From assembly GCA_036794585.1 (NCBI GenBank), contig DAIRGH010000001.1, positions 1-64,000 of the forward strand: a stretch of 64,000 bases of DNA, read 5' to 3'. Shown in pieces: positions 50,489 through 59,022 of this stretch. This stretch comes from WHSW01 sp036794585. Lineage in GTDB: Bacteria > Actinomycetota > Thermoleophilia > Solirubrobacterales > 70-9. The notes beneath the pieces were generated by a model, which was not told the DNA's origin, did not search any database, and was given only the letters and a program-made list of their open reading frames with translations. A program made the position numbers and the translations under genes. The stretch's first letter is position 1; the number at the start of each line of letters is the position of its first letter.

Positions 50489-51999
50489 GGCTTCGTTCGG
50501 GCGCCGGCAGGGCTGAGTCGCTGGCGCTGCCGGCGTCCCCCGAGTCCGCTGTCCCTGAAGCTCCTGGGGCGATCCTCCCGGGCGACTCGGTCTGGGAGAG
50601 CGCGCTCGCTGTTCAACACGGCACGCGCGACTTCGTCCTGCGTCGGGTCCTCGCGGCCGCCGACGTACTCGGAGTCGCCGCGGCCATGGCCCTGGCCTTT
50701 GTTCTGTCCTCCGGATCGAGACAGTTCACCGACTGGCTTCTAGTGATCCCGATCCTCTGCGTATGGCTTGGCCTCTTTAAGGCTTACGGGCTCTACGACC
50801 GCGAGCTGAAGCGGATCAACCACGGCGTGCTCGACGATGTGCCGGGTCTCTCGCATGCGTTGGTCATCGGGACGCTGCTGACGTGGGTCTATTACCGTTT
50901 CGTCGCCGCGGAACAACTCGTGATGCTCGAGGTGGCCGTCTTTGTTGTCACGGCGTTTGTGGTCGTCCTCATTCTTCGCTCCGCGGGGAGGCGGGCAATA
51001 CGGGGAATCTATGGATCGGAGCGCGTCTTGTTCGTCGGTGACGATCCTCTCACCCCGACCCTGCTCCGCAAGCTTCGAGTGCACTCCGAGTATGGGTTAG
51101 AGCCGATCGGCATCGTTTCTCGTAACGATTACGAACCTGTCCCTGACTCGGTTCGGATTCTCGGATGTCTCGACGATCTCGACCTCGAAGAGACGATCAA
51201 GCATCACCGGATCGAGCGGGTAATTGTCTCCCATCGGGGTTTCGACGAAGAGCTGATGCCCGAGCTGCTTCGATCCTGTGGCCGGCTCTCGGTCAAGGTC
51301 AGCATGCTGCCGAGCCATGTCGATGTCATGGGCCCCTCGATCGAGGTCGACAACATCGAGGGTGTTACCGTGCTGGGACTGAACCCTCTGGTTTTGTCGC
51401 GATCGTCGCGTTTCCTTAAGCGCGGAATGGACATCGCGGTCGCGTCCGTCATCCTCCTACTCGCGACACCACTGATGGGGCTCCTCGCGGCGGCGATAAG
51501 GCTCGAATCGCGAGGTCCGATCCTGTTCCGCCAAGACCGGATCGGCAGACGCGGTCGGACGTTCCAGGTGCTCAAGTTCCGGACGATGGTCGAGGCCGCC
51601 GAGCTGCTGGTCGACGAGCTCGCTAAGGAGAGCCGAGATCCCAACTGGCTCCAACTCGATCACGATCCGCGAGTGACTCGCGTTGGCCGCGTCTTGCGTC
51701 TCTGGAGCTTCGACGAGCTGCCTCAGCTATGGAACGTCCTCAAAGGAGAGATGAGCATCGTAGGACCCCGTCCGTTGCCTGTCTTCGAGGATGAGCGCGT
51801 CAAGGGTTGGGCACGCTCGCGGCTTGAGCTGGCGCCCGGCATCACCGGGATGTGGCAGGTCCTTGGGCGCACGAACATTCCTTTCGTCGAGATGGTCAAG
51901 CTCGATTACGTCTACGTGACCAACTGGTCGCTATGGACCGATATCAAGTTGATCCTGAAGACGCTGCCAATCGTCTTGGGGCGGCGAGGGGCAAACTAG
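50485..51999 (+). CDS. Undecaprenyl-phosphate sugar phosphotransferase (WbaP/WcaJ-like)
   Basis: GTG 50485 overlaps the previous stop. The 504-residue protein has four N-terminal membrane helices, a Rossmann-like CoA-binding-type middle domain (VLFVGDDPLTPTLLRKLRVH), one more helix and the catalytic sugar transferase domain. The latter has FLKRGMDIAVASVILLLATP, GPILFRQDRIGRRGRTFQVL, KFRTMV, RLWSFDELPQLWNVLKGEMS and GPRPLP, all signature motifs. It loads the first sugar phosphate onto undecaprenyl phosphate and so starts the repeat unit. This marks the locus as a Wzx/Wzy-type pathway. Confidence 0.95.
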   Translation: MRLRSGAGRAESLALPASPESAVPEAPGAILPGDSVWESALAVQHGTRDFVLRRVLAAADVLGVAAAMALAFVLSSGSRQFTDWLLVIPILCVWLGLFKAYGLYDRELKRINHGVLDDVPGLSHALVIGTLLTWVYYRFVAAEQLVMLEVAVFVVTAFVVVLILRSAGRRAIRGIYGSERVLFVGDDPLTPTLLRKLRVHSEYGLEPIGIVSRNDYEPVPDSVRILGCLDDLDLEETIKHHRIERVIVSHRGFDEELMPELLRSCGRLSVKVSMLPSHVDVMGPSIEVDNIEGVTVLGLNPLVLSRSSRFLKRGMDIAVASVILLLATPLMGLLAAAIRLESRGPILFRQDRIGRRGRTFQVLKFRTMVEAAELLVDELAKESRDPNWLQLDHDPRVTRVGRVLRLWSFDELPQLWNVLKGEMSIVGPRPLPVFEDERVKGWARSRLELAPGITGMWQVLGRTNIPFVEMVKLDYVYVTNWSLWTDIKLILKTLPIVLGRRGAN

Positions 52000-52021
52000 T
52001 CATCCTTCACAACCGAGCTGA

Positions 52022-52549
52022 CTAGGAGGTATCGGTGATTTCGCTAGGGGACGCGGGTGGGCCCCTGCCGACGACTCGAGCCGGGTTACCGGCGACCGTC
52101 GTGTCCGCCGCCACGTCCGCGGTCACAACTGCCCCTGCCCCCACAAGCGCCCTTTCGCCGATCCGCACCCCACCGAGTATCACAGCCCCGGAGCCAATCG
52201 TCGCCGCATCCTCGACGATGACCTCCAGTTGTTCCCAGTCGTTCCGGACCTGCAGAGAGCCGTCCGGATTAGTCGCCCGGGGGAACTTGTCGTTGACGAA
52301 TACGACACCGTGACCGATGAACACTCCATCCTTGATCCGCACTCCAGCACAAATGAACGTATGACTTTGGATCTTGCAACGGGCCCCTACCACCGCTCCC
52401 GCCTGAATCTCGACGAAGGGACCGATCCGAGAGTGATCTCCCACCGTGCAGCCATAGAGGTTTGTGAAGCTGTGAACAGTGGTCGCTTCGCCGAAGTGAC
52501 AGGCGACGATTAGGCGATGAGGTGCTTCGTTGCTCGGCCGATCGCGCAT
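52022..52549 (-). CDS. Left-handed beta-helix acyltransferase (WbpD-like)
   Basis: ATG 52549 gives 175 residues; the frame opens at 52576. Hexapeptide repeats run through the whole protein (GDHSRIGPFVEIQAGAVVGA, CKIQSHTFICAGVRIKDGVF, IGHGVVFVNDKFPRATNPDG). The last coil has AGAVVTADVAADTTVAGNPA and ARVVG. The motif NDKFPRATN is typical of the WbpD/WlbB subgroup, which acetylates the 3-amino group of UDP-2,3-diamino sugars. It is encoded on the opposite strand to its proposed partners but lies between them. It ends 23 nt from the phosphotransferase stop. Confidence 0.9.
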   Translation of the reverse strand: MRDRPSNEAPHRLIVACHFGEATTVHSFTNLYGCTVGDHSRIGPFVEIQAGAVVGARCKIQSHTFICAGVRIKDGVFIGHGVVFVNDKFPRATNPDGSLQVRNDWEQLEVIVEDAATIGSGAVILGGVRIGERALVGAGAVVTADVAADTTVAGNPARVVGRGPPASPSEITDTS

Positions 52550-52979
52550 TGCGCAGTGACTGGAAACTCGACTCATGCCGCCGAGGCGACATTGTTTCCC
52601 GGTTCGGAGACTATCTGGTGTGGAGCGGAGCCCCGAACCTTCCGATCCGTCACGACCTCCGACTCATACTCGGTAGCGCCGGCCCGGCGAAAGGCCACGG
52701 TATTTGGCCGTGCCCACTCCGCTGACACGCAGTTCGGAGCATCAGGCGACCGGACGTCGCACGCGCATATCGCAGCTTGTGGAATAGGTCGACAGGCTTT
52801 CGACGTCCAGACGCGTACCTTCTTGCAATTGAGCGAGAGCCGGGCTTGCCTCGATCGGATTCTTCGTCCTGCGGGGTCGGTTCCTGGTCCATCGGATCTC
52901 CAACGCCGGCCACTTGCAGCGCCGGAATCTGCTGCAGTGCCTCGACTCCGGATGGCCGCTCGAGAGGGGCGTTGACCAG
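52550..52979. other. Divergent intergenic region of about 430 nt
   Basis: No gene is supported between the acetyltransferase and the DUF354 gene; the open frames seen there lack coding character. It should carry promoters for both directions. No clear boxes were found. Confidence 0.4.
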
Positions 52980-54029
52980 ATGAAGGTTTGGATCGACCTT
53001 GCCAATTCCCCCCACCCCCTGCTCTTCGCGCCGGTAGTGCGCCGGTTAGCTGAGCTCGGCGCAGAGGTCGAGGTCACCGTCCGCGACCACGCACAGACGG
53101 CAGAACTCGCCCTCGCACGTTGGCCGCAGGCACGGGTCGTGGGCGGCCCTAGTCCCGGGGGCAGGCTCGCGAAGACGCGCACGATGGCGTCAAGGGTCGC
53201 TGAGCTCGTACGCTGGGCTCGTGCGGTCCGCCCAGATGTCGCCCTTTCCCACAATTCCTATGGACAGCTCCTCGCGGCTCGAGCGCTAGGCATCCCAGGC
53301 GTCACGGCGATGGACTTCGAGCATCAGCCCGCCAACCACCTCGCATTTCGTAGTGCTAGGCGAATCCTCCTGCCGGAGGCCGTCCCGACCGTGGCGGTGA
53401 GCCGTCAAGGGGCTCGACCGGGAAAGGTCGTGCGCTATCCAGGCCTCAAGGAGGAGCTCTATCTCGGCGACTTCGAGCCGGATCCGGGCGTCCTCAATCG
53501 GCTCGGCATCGAGCGCCGGAATGGACTCGCGGTGGTCGTGGCACGAACCTCTCCTGCAGGGGCCGCCTACCACCGCGGGGAGAACCCACTGCTCGTTGAG
53601 ACCCTTCGATTCCTCGCCCGCCAAGCTGAGGTCGAGAGTGTCGTACTCGCCCGCCATCCCGCCCAGCAGCGGGGCGTCGAATCGCTGGGGTTGCCCAACT
53701 GCCGGGTCCCGAGACGGGCCGTGGATGCCCGCTCCCTGTTGCTCCAAGCGGATCTTTTCATCGGGGCTGGTGGGACGATGACTCGCGAGGCCGCCCTCCT
53801 CGGAGTGCCGACCTACAGCCTCTTCGCCGGGGCGATCCCGGCGGTCGATCGGTGGCTGGAGGATCAGGGAGCGCTGCGCCGTCTGACGACTCCGGCGGAT
53901 CTTGGTCGCGTGCGCCCGCGATCGACGGTGCTAACCGACCTTGGAGGCCTGCGAGAGCGAGGCCACACGATCGAAGAGGTTTTTGCTGAGACGACGCTGA
54001 CGGCAGCCGGCGCGGGGCAGGCATCGTGA
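52980..54029 (+). CDS. DUF354-family protein, MurG/epimerase-like GT-B fold
   Basis: ATG 52980 (MKVWIDLANSPHP) is the family-typical start and gives 349 residues. The N-terminal part has VWIDLANSPHPLLFAPVVRR and DVALSHNSYGQLLAARALG. The C-terminal part has the donor-like motif GAGGTMTREAALLGVPTYSL. DUF354 proteins resemble UDP-GlcNAc 2-epimerase and MurG folds and occur in surface-polysaccharide loci; their reaction is not settled. It could be a glycosyltransferase or a UDP-sugar 2-epimerase for the diamino sugar. It overlaps the aminotransferase gene in GTGA. Confidence 0.88.
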   Translation: MKVWIDLANSPHPLLFAPVVRRLAELGAEVEVTVRDHAQTAELALARWPQARVVGGPSPGGRLAKTRTMASRVAELVRWARAVRPDVALSHNSYGQLLAARALGIPGVTAMDFEHQPANHLAFRSARRILLPEAVPTVAVSRQGARPGKVVRYPGLKEELYLGDFEPDPGVLNRLGIERRNGLAVVVARTSPAGAAYHRGENPLLVETLRFLARQAEVESVVLARHPAQQRGVESLGLPNCRVPRRAVDARSLLLQADLFIGAGGTMTREAALLGVPTYSLFAGAIPAVDRWLEDQGALRRLTTPADLGRVRPRSTVLTDLGGLRERGHTIEEVFAETTLTAAGAGQAS

Positions 54030-55174
54030 GCGGTGCCTCCGGACCGGCCAGTCTGACGAGCGTCCCTTTCGTCGACCTTGAGCGCGAGCACGCCCCCTTG
54101 CGCGAGAAACTGAGCGCCGCGATGGAAAACATGCTCGAACGTGGCGATTTCATCCTCGGCGAGGCGCTCGAGCAATTCGAGCGTCAGTTCTCGGCATACC
54201 TCGGGGTCGAGTACTCGATCGGCATCGGCTCAGGGACGGCAGCGCTGACGATCGCCCTGCGTGCCGCCGGGATAGGTCGTGGGGATGAGGTCCTCGTCCC
54301 GGCCCACACATACATCGCCTCAGCTCTTGGCGTCGTCCATTCAGGTGCGACCCCGGTCTTCTGTGACGTCGGGGCCGAGACCGGGCTTATCGACCTCGGT
54401 TCGGCCGAGTCTCAGGTCACGGAGAGGACCGCGGCGGTGTTGGCCGTCCACCTGTACGGCCAAGCGTGCGACATGGATGCGGTTCAGCTATTTGCCGACC
54501 GCCGGGGACTAGCCGTTCTTGAGGACGCGGCGCAGGCTCACGGCGGGGCCTGGGATGGCCGGAAGTTGGGGTCGTTCGGCCTGGCGTCGGCTTTCAGCTT
54601 CTTTCCCAGCAAGAACCTGGGCGCGCTCGGCGATGGAGGCATGGTCTGCACGAACGATCCTGAGGTCGCCGCGTCCACGAGGTGCTACCGCAACCTCGGA
54701 CAGCGCGCAAAGGGCGAGCACCTCATCGCTGGATATAACGAGCGGCTCGACACCCTTCAGGCTGCGTTTCTAAGCGTGAAGCTACGCATGCTGGACGAGT
54801 GGAACGACTCGCGTCGTGCAGCCGCCACATGGTATCGGGACCATCTGCCGCCCGGGCTTGGCGCTCTCGCCGAACGGCCCGGCGCTCGCGACGTCTACCA
54901 CCTGTTTCCGGTTCGCGTCGCCGGCCGAGATGATGTCGCCAAGAAGCTCGCAAAGGTCGGTGTGCAGACGGGCATCCATTACCCAGCCGCGGTGCACCAC
55001 CAACCGCCTTTTTCCGGGCACACCGAGGCGTTTCCGGTTTCGGAGGATTGGGCGAGGGATGAGCTGTCCCTGCCGATGTTCGCCTACCTGACGGAGTCTG
55101 AGGTCCAGCGGACCTGCGACGTGCTGCGGCATGCCTGTGGCCTGTCGGGAGCGGTCGAGGAGCGCGCGGGATAA
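54026..55174 (+). CDS. DegT/DnrJ/EryC1 sugar aminotransferase (WbpE-like)
   Basis: GTG 54026 overlaps the DUF354 stop. The 382-residue protein has GSGTAALTIALRAAGIGRGD, VPAHTYIASALGV, VLEDAAQAHGG and the PLP lysine in SFFPSKNLGALGDGGM (Lys 196). The C-terminal part has TGIHYPAAVHHQPPF. These enzymes transfer an amino group to a keto sugar. With the WbpB-like and WbpD-like proteins it should form the 3-amino group of a UDP-2,3-diamino sugar. It overlaps the next start in TAATG. Confidence 0.93.
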   Translation: MSGASGPASLTSVPFVDLEREHAPLREKLSAAMENMLERGDFILGEALEQFERQFSAYLGVEYSIGIGSGTAALTIALRAAGIGRGDEVLVPAHTYIASALGVVHSGATPVFCDVGAETGLIDLGSAESQVTERTAAVLAVHLYGQACDMDAVQLFADRRGLAVLEDAAQAHGGAWDGRKLGSFGLASAFSFFPSKNLGALGDGGMVCTNDPEVAASTRCYRNLGQRAKGEHLIAGYNERLDTLQAAFLSVKLRMLDEWNDSRRAAATWYRDHLPPGLGALAERPGARDVYHLFPVRVAGRDDVAKKLAKVGVQTGIHYPAAVHHQPPFSGHTEAFPVSEDWARDELSLPMFAYLTESEVQRTCDVLRHACGLSGAVEERAG

Positions 55175-57384
55175 TGTCGCGCCAGATCGCCCGACGCTTA
55201 AAGGACGGCCGCGTAGAGCTCGTCGACGTTCCTGAGCCCTCTGCGGGGTCGAGCAGCGTCGCCGTCCGAGTTTCAGCAAGCGTGCTCAGCTCAGGTACGG
55301 AGCGCGCGACGTTGGAGACCGCACGCAAGAGCCTTGTACAAAAGGTCCGTGCACGACCGGACCAGGTGAAACAGGTGATCGATAAGGCCCGGGATATCGG
55401 CGTCCGCGACACCATGGCATTCGTTCGACAGCGGCTCGAGGAGCTCGGGCCGCTTGGCTACAGCGCAGCCGGCGAGGTAGTAGAGGTCGGGTCGACGGTG
55501 CGCGGCGTCACCGTCGGAGATCGCGTCGCCATCGGGGGCGGTGGAATGGCCAACCACGCCGAGCTCGACATCGTCAGTTCGCTGCTTACCGCCCCGGTCC
55601 CCGACGAGGTGACTCTCGAGCAGGCCGCGTTTGCCACCTTGGGCGCAATTGCGATCAATGGCTTTCGCCGATCCGAGGTCCAGGTCGGTTCCCGCGTGGC
55701 GGTGATCGGTCTCGGCTTGATCGGTCAGCTCGCATCCCGAGTCGCCCGCGCCGCAGGTTGCCGGGTACTTGGGGTAGACCTGAGGGACGATCTGCTCGAC
55801 CTGGCCCGGATGGCTGGCGTGGAGGCGGTTCTGAGATCTGACGTTACATCCGCAGGGTGGGCGGGGACTGCGGATGCGGTCTTGGTCTGCGCCGCGACCA
55901 CTTCGACAGACCCGGTGACCCTCGCGGCGGAGCTCGCCAGGGATAGGGCACCGGTGGTGGTCATCGGGGACGTGAAGATGAACGTCCCGCGAACCCCGTT
56001 TTACGAGAAGGAGCTGGACCTCCGGTTGTCCCGCTCCTACGGCCCCGGCCGATACGACGCCAGCTACGAGGTCCACGGGCTCGATTATCCGATCGGGTAC
56101 GTCCGCTGGACAGAGCAACGAAACATGGTTGCCTTCCTCGATCTCGTCGCCGACGGCAAGCTCGACCCCTTGGAGCTCGTCAGCCATCGGGTCCCGTTCT
56201 CACAGGCTGAGGATGCGTTTTCGCTCCTCAGCTCGGACGAGCCCGTGGTCGCGATCGTTCTCGGATACGGCGAGCAGGTCGATGTGTCGGAGCCCGAGGA
56301 AGTGATTTCCGCGTCCGGTGGCGGCGATCGCCGGTCGGCGTCGTTTCGCGAGGCCCGGCGCGCCCCCAAACGTGTGATGAGAGCAAAACCCCGGCTTGGC
56401 CTAATTGGGGCCGGCGGATTTGCGACCGCGACAATCATCCCCGGATTGATGAAGGCAGGCTTCGAACTCGGGGCCGTTGCCTCCCAGTCAGGGCTCTCAG
56501 CCGAGGGCGCGCGGAGACGATTCGGGTTCGAGGCCGTGAGCGCGGATGCCGCAGAGCTCCTGGCCCGCGACGACTTGGACCTGGTGGTTGTTGCAACTCG
56601 ACACGATTCCCACGCCCGGCTCGCCACGCAGGCGCTCGAAGCCGGGGTGGCGGTCTACGTCGAGAAACCACTCGCTCTCAGTTTTGACGAATTGACGCAA
56701 GTGCGCGCCGCCCAGATGTCGAGTGGAGCGCCGCTTCTCGTTGGGTTCAACCGGCGTTACGCGCCGCTGGCGGCCGAACTGCGTGCCCTTCGCAGCCCGA
56801 GGCTGATGGTGTACCGCGTCAACGCCGGCCGCCTCGATCCTGTCCATTGGACCAACGACCTGGCTCGCGGGGGCGGTCGCCTCAAGGGTGAGGGCTGCCA
56901 CTTCGTCGATTTCCTGTGCGATCAAGCCGCCGGCGATCCAGTCTCGGTGCTTACCCACGGCTTCACCTCCTCACCCGTGCTTCCGCTCGCCGCGACCGAC
57001 AATTTCAGTCTCCAGATCACCTTTGCCGACGGCAGTGTGGGTACGCTCCACTATGCGGCCGACGCGCCGACTGGTCCCGGTAAGGAACGCTTCGAAAGTT
57101 CTGCTCCTGGTGCATATGCGGTACTTGAGGATTTTCGCAAGGCGACGATATGGTCACCCTCGAAGCGATCTATCGGTCGCGGGCGACAGGACAAAGGTTG
57201 GGCCGCGCAGTATTCGGTGCTCGCCGAGGTTGTTCGCGGAACCCGTCCGCCGCCCTCAATCGATAGTTACGTTGTGTCGACTTTGACGACGCTGGCGGCG
57301 GCGCGGAGCCTTGAGACAGGGCATCCAGAGCTGGTGTTTGAGCGGCTGGAGGGTGTGCGTCCCTCAGAGGCGGCCCAACCATGA
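55174..57384 (+). CDS. Bi-domain oxidoreductase: zinc-type alcohol dehydrogenase plus Gfo/Idh/MocA
   Basis: The 736-residue fusion has an MDR-type N-terminal half (VSASVLSSGTERATLETARK, LGPLGYSAAGEVVEVG, VAVIGLGLIGQLASRVARAA). A Gfo/Idh/MocA C-terminal half starts near residue 405 (PRLGLIGAGGFATATIIPG, VYVEKPLALSFDELTQV, VGFNRRYAPLAAEL). This fusion type is common in bacterial polysaccharide loci, often beside heparinase-like and GT4 genes, and probably oxidises or epimerises a sugar. Its last codons (ending SEAAQP) fall inside a direct repeat shared with the formyltransferase gene end, so its natural C-terminus may have been replaced. Confidence 0.9.
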   Translation: MSRQIARRLKDGRVELVDVPEPSAGSSSVAVRVSASVLSSGTERATLETARKSLVQKVRARPDQVKQVIDKARDIGVRDTMAFVRQRLEELGPLGYSAAGEVVEVGSTVRGVTVGDRVAIGGGGMANHAELDIVSSLLTAPVPDEVTLEQAAFATLGAIAINGFRRSEVQVGSRVAVIGLGLIGQLASRVARAAGCRVLGVDLRDDLLDLARMAGVEAVLRSDVTSAGWAGTADAVLVCAATTSTDPVTLAAELARDRAPVVVIGDVKMNVPRTPFYEKELDLRLSRSYGPGRYDASYEVHGLDYPIGYVRWTEQRNMVAFLDLVADGKLDPLELVSHRVPFSQAEDAFSLLSSDEPVVAIVLGYGEQVDVSEPEEVISASGGGDRRSASFREARRAPKRVMRAKPRLGLIGAGGFATATIIPGLMKAGFELGAVASQSGLSAEGARRRFGFEAVSADAAELLARDDLDLVVVATRHDSHARLATQALEAGVAVYVEKPLALSFDELTQVRAAQMSSGAPLLVGFNRRYAPLAAELRALRSPRLMVYRVNAGRLDPVHWTNDLARGGGRLKGEGCHFVDFLCDQAAGDPVSVLTHGFTSSPVLPLAATDNFSLQITFADGSVGTLHYAADAPTGPGKERFESSAPGAYAVLEDFRKATIWSPSKRSIGRGRQDKGWAAQYSVLAEVVRGTRPPPSIDSYVVSTLTTLAAARSLETGHPELVFERLEGVRPSEAAQP

Positions 57385-57446
57385 GCCGGCATGATCTCAG
57401 CTTCGCTGATGCTTATGACGAGCACATTTGGGATGTGTACGGGTTC
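57353..57446 (+). repeat. Direct repeat, left copy (94 bp)
   Basis: It matches 60998-61091 at a constant offset of 3645 nt with very few mismatches (57360, 57361 and the CCGG/CGGG change near 57387). It spans the last codons of the bi-domain gene and the first 22 codons of an ECF sigma gene. After 57446 the match breaks through a short deletion. Confidence 0.93.
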
Positions 57447-57545
57447 CTTAGGGTTGGGCGGTACTTGCCCTTCTCACGGACAGGCGATGACGACTGTACT
57501 CGTCATTTGGAGGGCTGTCATCGCGACCTCCCTCCATTCGTCTGA
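57381..57545 (+). pseudogene. Truncated ECF sigma-factor copy
   Basis: ATG 57381 overlaps the upstream stop in ATGA, exactly as the intact sigma gene does at 61026. The first 22 residues (SRHDLSFADAYDEHIWDVYG) are nearly identical to those of the intact protein. The frame then diverges and stops after 54 codons. Regions 2 and 4 are missing, so it cannot work as a sigma factor. Confidence 0.88.
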
Positions 57546-57759
57546 TTGCATTGGCGCCCTAGCATGCTACACAGAGCTAGTCCGGAGACCTGTTGTTTCG
57601 GCGGCCGTCATAAACCCGTGGTGTTAGTGACGCGGATTCAGCGAAGTGAAGAGAATCTAGCGGCCATGTAGCGGCCATGCCACCAACAGGTGGCACCGTC
57701 CGAACAGAAACCGTCGACAAGATTGACGGCAAAGAGAGCACACACCAACCAAGGAAACA
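57546..57759. other. Intergenic region with an 11-bp tandem repeat and a hairpin
   Basis: No gene is supported. TAGCGGCCATG occurs twice in tandem at 57658-57679, directly followed by a small perfect hairpin GCCACC-AACA-GGTGGC (57679-57694). AAGGA before GTG 57760 is the likely ribosome binding site of the next gene. Confidence 0.6.
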
Positions 57760-59022
57760 GTGGACACGACACCAGCATGCACGCTTCCGGCGGCGAATAG
57801 TGCCGGAGCGGTGTCGGTTGACGACGCCGAGCGCGCTGAGCTCGTGCGTGGATTGGCCGCGATCGAGGCATGGGGGCATGAGCGCCAATGGGTGGGGCCT
57901 GATCCGTACGAAGGGCTAAACGCCACCCGCTTCGTCGGGCCTCTCAAGCAGACTCGTCTCGGCCGACAGCTGCTCGTCCAAGCCGTGAAGCGTTCGCCGC
58001 TCGATCTGAGACCGCTGCTCGGTGTACCACCGGGACTGAACGCCGCGGCGCTGGCGTGGGTTACGTCGAGCTACGCTCTGGACGGATTCTTACCCGAAGA
58101 CCTGCGCATGGCACGTCTCGAAGAGTGTATCCAGAGGCTCCAGCGCCTTAGGCTCAATCGCTTCGAGGAGGCTTGCTGGAGCTATCACTGGGATCTCCAG
58201 ACGCGGGTCTTCTTTTATCCAAAGACGGATCCGAATACCATCGCCACCTCGTTCGCGGCAATGGCCTTCCTCGATGCCTATGAGCGTACGGGAGAGCCGC
58301 ACCTTCTCGAAGTGGCCATGAGCTCCGGTGACTTTTTTCTCCGCCGCGTCCCGCAGACGAAGGCCGAAGGGGGTGCGTATTTCGGGTATCTAGTCGGCGA
58401 CCGCAGTCCTATTCACAACGCGAATTTACTCGCCTGTGCGGTGCTTGCCCGCCTCGCACGCCACGGCGGGCCGCCTCGCCTTAAGGCTGCCGCTCGGGCC
58501 GGGGTAGGTTTCGCCCTGGCGCACCAGCGGCCTGACGGCTCGTGGCCGTACGGGGAGAAGCCGGACCTGAAATGGGTAGATAACTTTCATACCGGATATG
58601 TGCTGGACAGCCTGATGATCTGCCACGAGGCCGGAATTGACGACCGGATACCGTCGGCCCTTGAGCGGGCTCTCGATCATTACCGACGGAAGCTTTTCCT
58701 CTCGGATGGGACCCCAAAGTACTTCGCGGACTCCGTATACCCGATCGATGCTCAGTCGATCGCCCAGGGAATACAGACCTTGGCCCTGGCCTCTACCTAC
58801 GACCCGGCGAATGCGGACCTGGCGTGGAAGGTATACCGGTACGGTCGCAGACGCATGCGAAGGGCCGACGGCACGTATTTCTTCCAGCGTCGTAGGTTTT
58901 GGAAAAATCCGACTACTCACGTTAGGTGGGTCATGGCCCCCATGATGCTAGGCCTAACGCACCTGCTTCGGACAACCAAGCCCGGCGCCACGCATGCCAA
59001 CCGGCCGGCGGGTGACCCCTAA
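57760..59022 (+). CDS. VpsJ-like (alpha/alpha)6-barrel polysaccharide biosynthesis protein
   Basis: GTG 57760 follows AAGGAA. The 420-residue protein is made of helical hairpins with aromatic and Gly-rich turns (FEEACWSYHWDLQTRVFFYP, TIATSFAAMAFLDAYERTGE, ALAHQRPDGSWPYGE, DNFHTGYVLDSLMICHEAGI, SIAQGIQTLALASTYDPANA). This is the toroid seen in prenyltransferase/terpene-cyclase-like and VpsJ-type proteins of exopolysaccharide loci. No secretion signal is seen. The catalytic role is unknown; a C5-epimerase-like or lyase-like activity on uronic sugars is possible. It overlaps the next gene by 29 nt. Confidence 0.78.
   Translation: MDTTPACTLPAANSAGAVSVDDAERAELVRGLAAIEAWGHERQWVGPDPYEGLNATRFVGPLKQTRLGRQLLVQAVKRSPLDLRPLLGVPPGLNAAALAWVTSSYALDGFLPEDLRMARLEECIQRLQRLRLNRFEEACWSYHWDLQTRVFFYPKTDPNTIATSFAAMAFLDAYERTGEPHLLEVAMSSGDFFLRRVPQTKAEGGAYFGYLVGDRSPIHNANLLACAVLARLARHGGPPRLKAAARAGVGFALAHQRPDGSWPYGEKPDLKWVDNFHTGYVLDSLMICHEAGIDDRIPSALERALDHYRRKLFLSDGTPKYFADSVYPIDAQSIAQGIQTLALASTYDPANADLAWKVYRYGRRRMRRADGTYFFQRRRFWKNPTTHVRWVMAPMMLGLTHLLRTTKPGATHANRPAGDP

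Noticed and set aside
52517..52975. A 152-residue plus-strand frame before the DUF354 gene
   Set aside because: Low-complexity composition and no recognisable motif; the region is better seen as a divergent promoter region.
57391..57627. A 78-residue frame after the bi-domain gene
   Set aside because: It reads out of frame through the truncated sigma copy and shows no coding character.
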